From: Paraphaeosphaeria minitans
Lineage: Eukaryota > Ascomycota > Dothideomycetes > Pleosporales > Didymosphaeriaceae
Assembly (NCBI GenBank): GCA_015832175.1
Contig: WJXW01000001.1
Coordinates: 4,278,001 to 4,342,000 of the forward strand
Length of the DNA: 64,000 nt
Direction: 5' to 3'
Under the pieces are notes generated by a model. It was not told the origin of the DNA and ran no database searches. It worked only from the letters and a program-made list of their open reading frames with translations. This document shows, in pieces, positions 58,801 to 64,000 of this stretch (position 1 is its first letter; each line of letters starts with the position of its first letter). The position numbers were made by a program, and so were the translations under genes.

Positions 58801-59686
58801 CCCCGGCGGCAGCAGTGTCCCTCGCGCGCAGCTGAAGGTAGATCCACCCCACCCACGCAGTGAGATCAGCGGCGCGGCAACGACAGGGGAAGGGAAGGGA
58901 GAGGGGGAGGGGGCCTGCCTTGCCAGCCAGCCAGTCTGGTTTCGCCACCGCCGCGACAAAGGGCCGCGGAGTCTGGGCTAGACTTCCTGTGACGTACGCA
59001 GTACGTTGGAGCTGGAGCTGGAGGTGGAGCTGCCAAACGGGCGAACGGTGAATGTTGAATGGTGAATGGTAAACGGCGAACGGTGAACGGCAAAGGCAAA
59101 GGCAAAGGCCGGTCCAGGCAGGACTGTTCCGGCATGTCAGACTCAAAGGAAGGACACGATCCCACACGTGTAGCGTACCACGCCTTACCCACGTGCCACT
59201 TCTCGTCAGCGTACACATCGCATCATCAGCACAACACAGCAACAGCACGACAACATTCGCACCATATGACTCCAACAAAAAGACCACGTGCCTGCCGCCG
59301 CCCATCCGGGCTGCCGCCGCAGCGTGTATTAGATTCATTGGAGGCTACCATCGCACCCGGCGCTGCTGTCCAGCAGCGCACACCTCGTTTCGTCTCTCTC
59401 TCTCTCTCTCTCCTTTTGCCCCGACTCGCAGTACCGGCTGTTGCCAGAGAGTAGAGTGTTTGTTCTAAAAAAAGTATATACCAAAATGGCGATGATGCAA
59501 AGGTAGGGAGCAAGATGGGTATGCAAAGAACCCCCAAGTGTCTTTTTTCTTCTTCCATTGCCAGCGTTGAAGCTGACGACTGACGTCTGCTCATGCAGGC
59601 TTGTCAGTGGAAAGAACCCTTCAAAGTTGACCAATAGTCTCTCCCTGCTGCCCCACGGCGTCCCATCCATTTTTCAATCAAGTGTT

Positions 59687-59724
59687 TGAAGTAGTAGTAG
59701 TAGTAGTAGAAGAAGAAGAAGAAG

Positions 59725-59754
<30 letters not shown>
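59687..59754. repeat. Trinucleotide repeat (GTA)n(GAA)n
   Basis: About six GTA units followed by about sixteen GAA units, located ~270 bases beyond the 3' end of STB3. On the minus strand it yields a poly-Phe/Leu open frame that is not a gene. Confidence 0.9.
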
Positions 59755-59756
<2 letters not shown>

Positions 59757-60023
59757 TGTGAAGAATAGCGTAGAATGGTGATGGTGAAAAGACCCAGCAT
59801 AACCCAAATATGGATCGCATCAGCACTTGACGGATCTTCTCAATGCAACGGTGAGGGGGTATGACAAACATAAAAGCAAAGAAAGCCCAGAATTCCAATC
59901 CAAAAGCCAGTATTTTCATGCCGCGTCGATGATAGCATCAAAGACCGAGGAGTATCATGCGCGTCGTAGGCCTTTCGTGGCCCATCAATATCAAGAAGAA
60001 CGCCAATCCCGATGTCGGCCCGG

Positions 60024-61148
60024 CTACATAGAGCCCATGGCAATCAATGCCTCGATAGCCTCGCGCTCGGCGAGTTGACCTCGGGATCCAGTGGGGCCAA
60101 TAGATGCAGGAAGAGTGCCCGCGTTTTCACGGGATGCAGTGTAAGAAGCAGAACTGAAGGCCGGAGTGGGTGTCCTCGCGGCCAGAGTATGAGGCACAGA
60201 TTGCGCCGAAGCTGAGCGGAAGGTGCGGGAGAGGTAGTTGTAGTCGCGATAGACGGGTCGCGCGGGCTGGCGCTTCTGTCGAAGTGCCTCAGGTCCAACA
60301 GCAGACCAGTCCTCTTCGTCCGTCTCATCGTCCATATCGTTGCCGAGATCCATCCCAGATGTGTCGGACTCGCTCGTCTCTGAGCCGTCTAGGGACATCT
60401 GGTCAGCCATGTCTTCATCGCGACTATCCGGGGAGCCAGCGTCCCAGCTTCCGACGAAGTCGTCGCGTCCATGACGTAAGTTCTTATGTATGTGGAGGCC
60501 AGCCTGGCCGTCCAGGCTCGCGGGAGGAGTCATGCCATGGTGAGACGCGCCGTGTGCCCCGATAGGGACTCCCCTGTTTGCCTGCAGCGAGTGTCCAGCC
60601 ACGCTCCACCGACCCCAGCCAACCTTCTCAAACTTGACTTCGCCGTGAAGCCCGCCGCCAGCGCGATGTTCCAGCGCAGCAACGACCAATCTCCGAGCCT
60701 TGGAGGGCGGGAGGGGTGAGAAGCCGGGGACGGAGTGGGTGAGGTGAGCCATCATCTCGCGGATTGGCATGGCGCCGTGGCCCAGAATAATTCCGGGCAG
60801 ATGGTGTTTGGCCAGCATGATGGCGGTGATCTGACGCGTCGCGTCCAAGCCCGCGAGCGCCTCCTTCGAGAGCGCCGGAGCAGGCTGGTCCTGCACGGCA
60901 GCGTGCTCGAGCGCATCGTCGAGGTCGATGTCCATGTCCCTAGACAAGGGCGAAGGCGACCTCACCGCGCCTGTCAGGCCAGGGCGGCCCTTCTGCGCCG
61001 GCAAGGTTGGCGAGATGGAGCTTGGAGGCGTGGGCATGGCGGAGGCGAGTCCGCCATCTTGTGGTATGGGTATGTTCGCAGTGGCCGACCGGTTCGCGAA
61101 GGCGACGGCGAGATTGGACATGGGCTGGCGGGTTGCGACAGCAGCCAT
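60024..61148 (-). CDS. STB3: Stb3-like Sin3-binding protein
   Basis: Intronless, 374 residues from the ATG at 61148. The open frame extends upstream through a Thr-repeat region but only to a TTG, so it is 5' UTR. The Stb3 domain lies at ~100-200: LDATRQITAIMLAKHHLPGIILGHGAMPIREMMAHLTHSVPGFSPLPPSKARRLVVAALE and GEVKFEKVGWGRW; these match the Sin3-binding/RRPE-binding domain. A Ser/Asp/Glu-rich acidic region (SLDGSETSESDTSGMDL..DDETDEEDW) and a basic, Ser/Thr-rich tail follow. In yeast Stb3 binds ribosomal RNA processing elements and recruits Sin3-Rpd3 to repress ribosome-biogenesis genes when TOR/glucose signals fall. The same role is inferred here. Confidence 0.87.
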   Translation of the reverse strand: MAAVATRQPMSNLAVAFANRSATANIPIPQDGGLASAMPTPPSSISPTLPAQKGRPGLTGAVRSPSPLSRDMDIDLDDALEHAAVQDQPAPALSKEALAGLDATRQITAIMLAKHHLPGIILGHGAMPIREMMAHLTHSVPGFSPLPPSKARRLVVAALEHRAGGGLHGEVKFEKVGWGRWSVAGHSLQANRGVPIGAHGASHHGMTPPASLDGQAGLHIHKNLRHGRDDFVGSWDAGSPDSRDEDMADQMSLDGSETSESDTSGMDLGNDMDDETDEEDWSAVGPEALRQKRQPARPVYRDYNYLSRTFRSASAQSVPHTLAARTPTPAFSSASYTASRENAGTLPASIGPTGSRGQLAEREAIEALIAMGSM

Positions 61149-62019
61149 GATTCCGGTCTGGCGTGCGGGATTTGGGACGGAACGGCAGGAGCAGCTGACA
61201 CGATGACTCAGGGAAGGCACTGTCTGACCGAGGGCAGCAGCGCGCGAAAAAGTCGATAGAGATACAGCGAGGGCTGTATACGGGGTATAAAGGTGCGAGT
61301 GATGGGCGGTTGCAGCGGTTGTGGTTGTTGTTGATGCTGTTGCTGTTGTTGTTGTCGAGCGCAAGCTGCAGCGAGTTGGTTGCTTGGTTGCTTGGTTGTT
61401 CCGAAGCGATCGGCGATGATCTGCGAGGGAGGACGATCGGGTACGGGCGACAGGGAGGTTGCGCGAGAGGAGGTTGTTTTTCTGACGACTGGTGAATGTG
61501 CGTCTGGGTTCGTTCAGATAGGTAGACTATGGTATTCGAGTCTCTTTGTGTTTGTTGGGTTGCAGGTCTAACCAAGATACAGGGCAGACAGGAGATGATA
61601 ACGGAAAGCCAGCTCGGGGCGGTCACGCACCCCATTGGTCAGGTGCTGGGACCCACTCAAGGAAGGGGCGACCGGGGTCCGGACGGCAGCCACAGGTGAG
61701 GCAGCGTCATCATTCACCGTGGTCACCTGCGAGCGCAGCCACCTGCAACGCTTCGTCTCCGTGACCAAGCCATGGTCGGTCTCGGTGTGCGCTCGCAAAA
61801 ACAAGACATGGCTTCCTCGGACAGCCGCACGACGCCCGCTGCGACACGTTGATGCTGGCACATGGTCAACGGCCTTCCCTTCCAATGCACTCGATGCTGT
61901 CACGACGGGCGCGCCTTCCGGGTCCAGCCGACTCATTGATTCATTCCACCTGGCAGCCGATTATGCCCCCGTCCATGCCCCCGTATCAACACCCACCCCA
62001 TGCCCCAACACTATTGGCC
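61149..62019. other. 5' leader of STB3 and spacer to TOP3
   Basis: Contains the STB3 promoter with CAA/TTG-type repeats (61320-61365) and TGGTTGCT repeats (61376-61396). A 220-residue plus-strand frame (61635-62297) overlaps the TOP3 3' region and is not supported. Confidence 0.5.
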
Positions 62020-62375
62020 TTATCTCGAGCGCGGGGGCTTCCCCTCCGAATTCGCTGGCGATCTGGTCTGGCAGCGCGAGGGAAAGCATGGAAACCACCG
62101 GAAGCGGGCTGCCATCGTTCCGAGGGATAAGCAACCAAGGACGGCCCCCCCAAACACACGTGTCGCATCGCCGCAGCCCATCCCGCAGAATCGCGCCGAC
62201 GCTCTTCGTATCCTTGCCGCCGAGAGAGAAGCGTCCCCAGCGCAACAAGATGCAATTGCGCAATCATCCGTATGCGTGCCAGCCTGCTCAGCCTTGATTG
62301 GCACCGCCAACATATTTCCGCATGGCCTTTCGCCCCATTAGTGCACCCTCAACAACAACTGCGTGCCCAACTTAC

Positions 62376-64000
62376 GTCTTTTAGCACATGCATCTGCTGC
62401 TGTGTGCGGAGGAACGCGGCTCTGTACTGCTCCAGATTCTGCTGCACCACATCGTTGCGTGTGCTGCGGCCCTCGCATATTGCTTTCATCTGAACCTCCA
62501 TCTGTCGGCTGCGTTAGCGCCCACTTTTGATAGCAGTCACCACATGTCTCAAAGTACATACCTCCTTGCGTAGGAAAGGCTTGCTGAGGCTGGTCTCGAG
62601 CCCCACGTTATCATATCCCTCAATGAGTGCGACTCCCAACGTTGTCGGGATGAATTCCTGTACTCCGCTAGTACCTCCTACCCCATTCTGAGCTGCTGCA
62701 CCTCCACCGCCGCCTCTGCCGCCGCGCCCGCGCCCTCGCCCTCGCCCACCACCTCGCTCAACAGCACCTTGGTGGCCTGCACCACCACTTCCTCCTTTGG
62801 GACGTGCGATAACGTACTCGCGCTTCTTGATCTTAGCAATGTGCTCGGCCATGGTCGCGTCAGTGCCAATGCCGTTGGCATCCATGAGTGCAATGAGCTC
62901 GGGTTCCGTCAAATAGCCCGGCGCTGTTGTCTGTCCATGGGGCATGGTTGCCTCTTCCGGCTCAAACGTTTCGCCCACGGTGTAACGGGGCAGATTCTGA
63001 CTGCTTTCCCACTTGTCGTATGGGTATACATCGAGATAGTTTCGTTCAATGACGCCAAGGCCGTGCACCTGGAAGATTTCACCTCCGTAGTCAATCTCGA
63101 TATCCGTAGCTTCGCCCACTGCGTCTTCGGAACAGCAAGCAAGAAAGCGGCGCACAACAAATTCGTAAACGCGCTTCTCGTTCTCGTTCAGTTGCGTCGG
63201 GGCAACGTAGTTCACCGGATGGATTGGAGGATGGGCTTTGTCATTGTTGCGGCCGTTGCGAGGTTGGTTAAATCCGCCATTCATCAGGCCTGTAGCGAAC
63301 GCGCCCCACCGGTTGTCCTGCTCTTGTCTCTGAATGATTCTTCGCAGGTCCATATCCTTGTCGAATTGGTCTGTTTCGGTACGCGGGTAGCTGATCCAAC
63401 CCTTGGTGTATAAGTCTTCGGCAACCTTCATGACGTCCTGAGAGGTCATACGGAGGAACCTACTGCCCATCTTTTGAAGTTCGACCGTGGTGAGAGGCAG
63501 CGGCTTCCACTTCTTCGTTGGCTTCTTCTGCGTCTTGGTGACTTTTGCGTGCTTTGAGAGCAAGCATCTCTCGTATATGATGATGACGGCCATCCTGTCG
63601 AAAAGATGCCCTCTTCGCCAAGAGAACTTGATTTTGATACCGTCCTTCTCATGACCGACTCTGATATACCAGAAAGGCTCCGGGACAAAGTTACGTGCAC
63701 GTAGATACCTGTCTACGACGAAACCGAGGGTAGGAAATTGACACGATCCGTAACTGATCAACTTCTTCTGTTCGCCTTGCTGGGGAAGCATCTGCTGTAG
63801 CGACAGCGTCTGCATGCGGGTGAAAGCGGCGCCTAGACGGAGGTCCAGCTCGATTCTTGCCGCAACTGCATTCGCTTGAGCTTCGTCTAGCTGGATCGGA
63901 ATCCGAGCAGCTTGGATAATGTGCCTACAGTCGCCATTAGTAGTATTACTCCAGGTGCTGTCCACTACGTACGCTCTCTCAATGTTGCTGAATCTTGCCC
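62376..64000 (-). CDS. TOP3: DNA topoisomerase III (type IA), 5' end outside the window, last exon unresolved
   Basis: Visible exons: 64000-63973 (RFSNIERA), 63924-62562 and 62501-62376. The protein matches type IA topoisomerases: FSNIERAHIIQAARIPIQLDEAQANAVAAR, QQMLPQQGEQKKLISYGSCQFPTLGFVVDRY, and the active-site Tyr in GWISYPRTETDQF. Then come AHPPIHPVNY, YVVRRFLACCS-type and APGYLTEPELIALMDANGIGTDATMAEHI. A Gly/Arg-rich insert (GGGRGRGRGRGGRGGGGG) precedes FIPTTLGVALIEGYDNVG. After VLKD a GTAAGT donor follows; the next exon could be 62292-62020, but none of the possible frames is convincing. Top3 with Sgs1-Rmi1 dissolves recombination intermediates. It acts in the nucleus. Confidence 0.87.

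Larger units (their letters stand above)
57308..60023. other. Intergenic, repeat-scattered, metallothionein-like gene to STB3
   Basis: About 2.7 kb without a convincing gene. A 144-residue plus-strand frame at 57869-58303 is unsupported. 58540-58800 is dense in TACCTA/TAGGTA and CACTT tandem copies; a CT repeat lies at ~59391-59412 and GTA/GAA repeats at 59687-59754. Confidence 0.55.

Noticed and set aside
59604..59919. Poly-Phe/Leu/Tyr minus-strand frames
   Set aside because: Translation of the GTA/GAA trinucleotide repeat.
61635..62297. 220-codon plus-strand frame
   Set aside because: Overlaps the TOP3 3' region on the other strand and lacks similarity or introns.

Overview
The window is nuclear DNA of a filamentous ascomycete (Pezizomycotina; a Dothideomycete is my best guess, by inference only). 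The reasons are: genes split by many short introns (about 45-90 nt, GT..AG, with CTAAC/CTGAC-like branch sites), monocistronic genes on both strands, GC-rich coding sequence, and fungal families such as Stm1, Stb3, Pal1, Sls1, GH28 polygalacturonase and RBR ligase. There are no operons, CRISPR arrays or convincing tRNA genes.

Layout. 1-3.6 kb: the 3' end of an S10 serine carboxypeptidase, then a serine racemase/threonine dehydratase-like PLP enzyme with a pogo-type (CENP-B-like) transposase DNA-binding remnant read in frame upstream of it, then a three-exon HAD phosphatase. 4.7-5.9 kb: a secreted polygalacturonase. 6.7-10 kb: a decayed block holding a thiamine-diphosphate decarboxylase pseudogene and an intradiol ring-cleavage dioxygenase pseudogene. 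10.5-22.4 kb: a small Gly-rich protein, a Mup1-type amino-acid permease, an RBR ubiquitin ligase broken by two apparent -1 frameshifts, an Stm1-like ribosome-associated protein and a bZIP factor. 22.4-24.8 kb: repeat-rich non-coding DNA. 25-28 kb: an eight-exon arrestin-domain protein.

29.5-40 kb is an accessory island with visibly lower GC. It contains a fungal-specific transcription-factor pseudogene, an NmrA-like gene, an arylsulfatase pseudogene, a Dal5-type MFS permease (with a GC-AG intron) and a divergently transcribed 2OG-Fe(II) oxygenase. Most in-frame stops in the two island pseudogenes, and the one in the NmrA-like gene, sit where glutamine is expected (CAA to TAA, CAG to TAG), which fits RIP-type C-to-T mutation. 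The permease and oxygenase remain open.

41-64 kb is mainly conserved housekeeping: SLS1 (mitochondrial), an NT-C2 protein, TAD1 (tRNA adenosine deaminase), a RecA/Rad51-like protein with a degenerate Walker A, PAL1, MED31, a TBC RabGAP, a metallothionein-like microgene, STB3 and TOP3 (cut by the window edge).

I did not find a clearly new multi-gene system. The best leads are the transposase/racemase chimera, the Walker-A-less RecA-like protein, the metallothionein-like microgene with a possible intron-retention isoform, and the decaying island with its surviving transporter/oxygenase pair. Exon coordinates were worked out by hand and may be off by a base or two.
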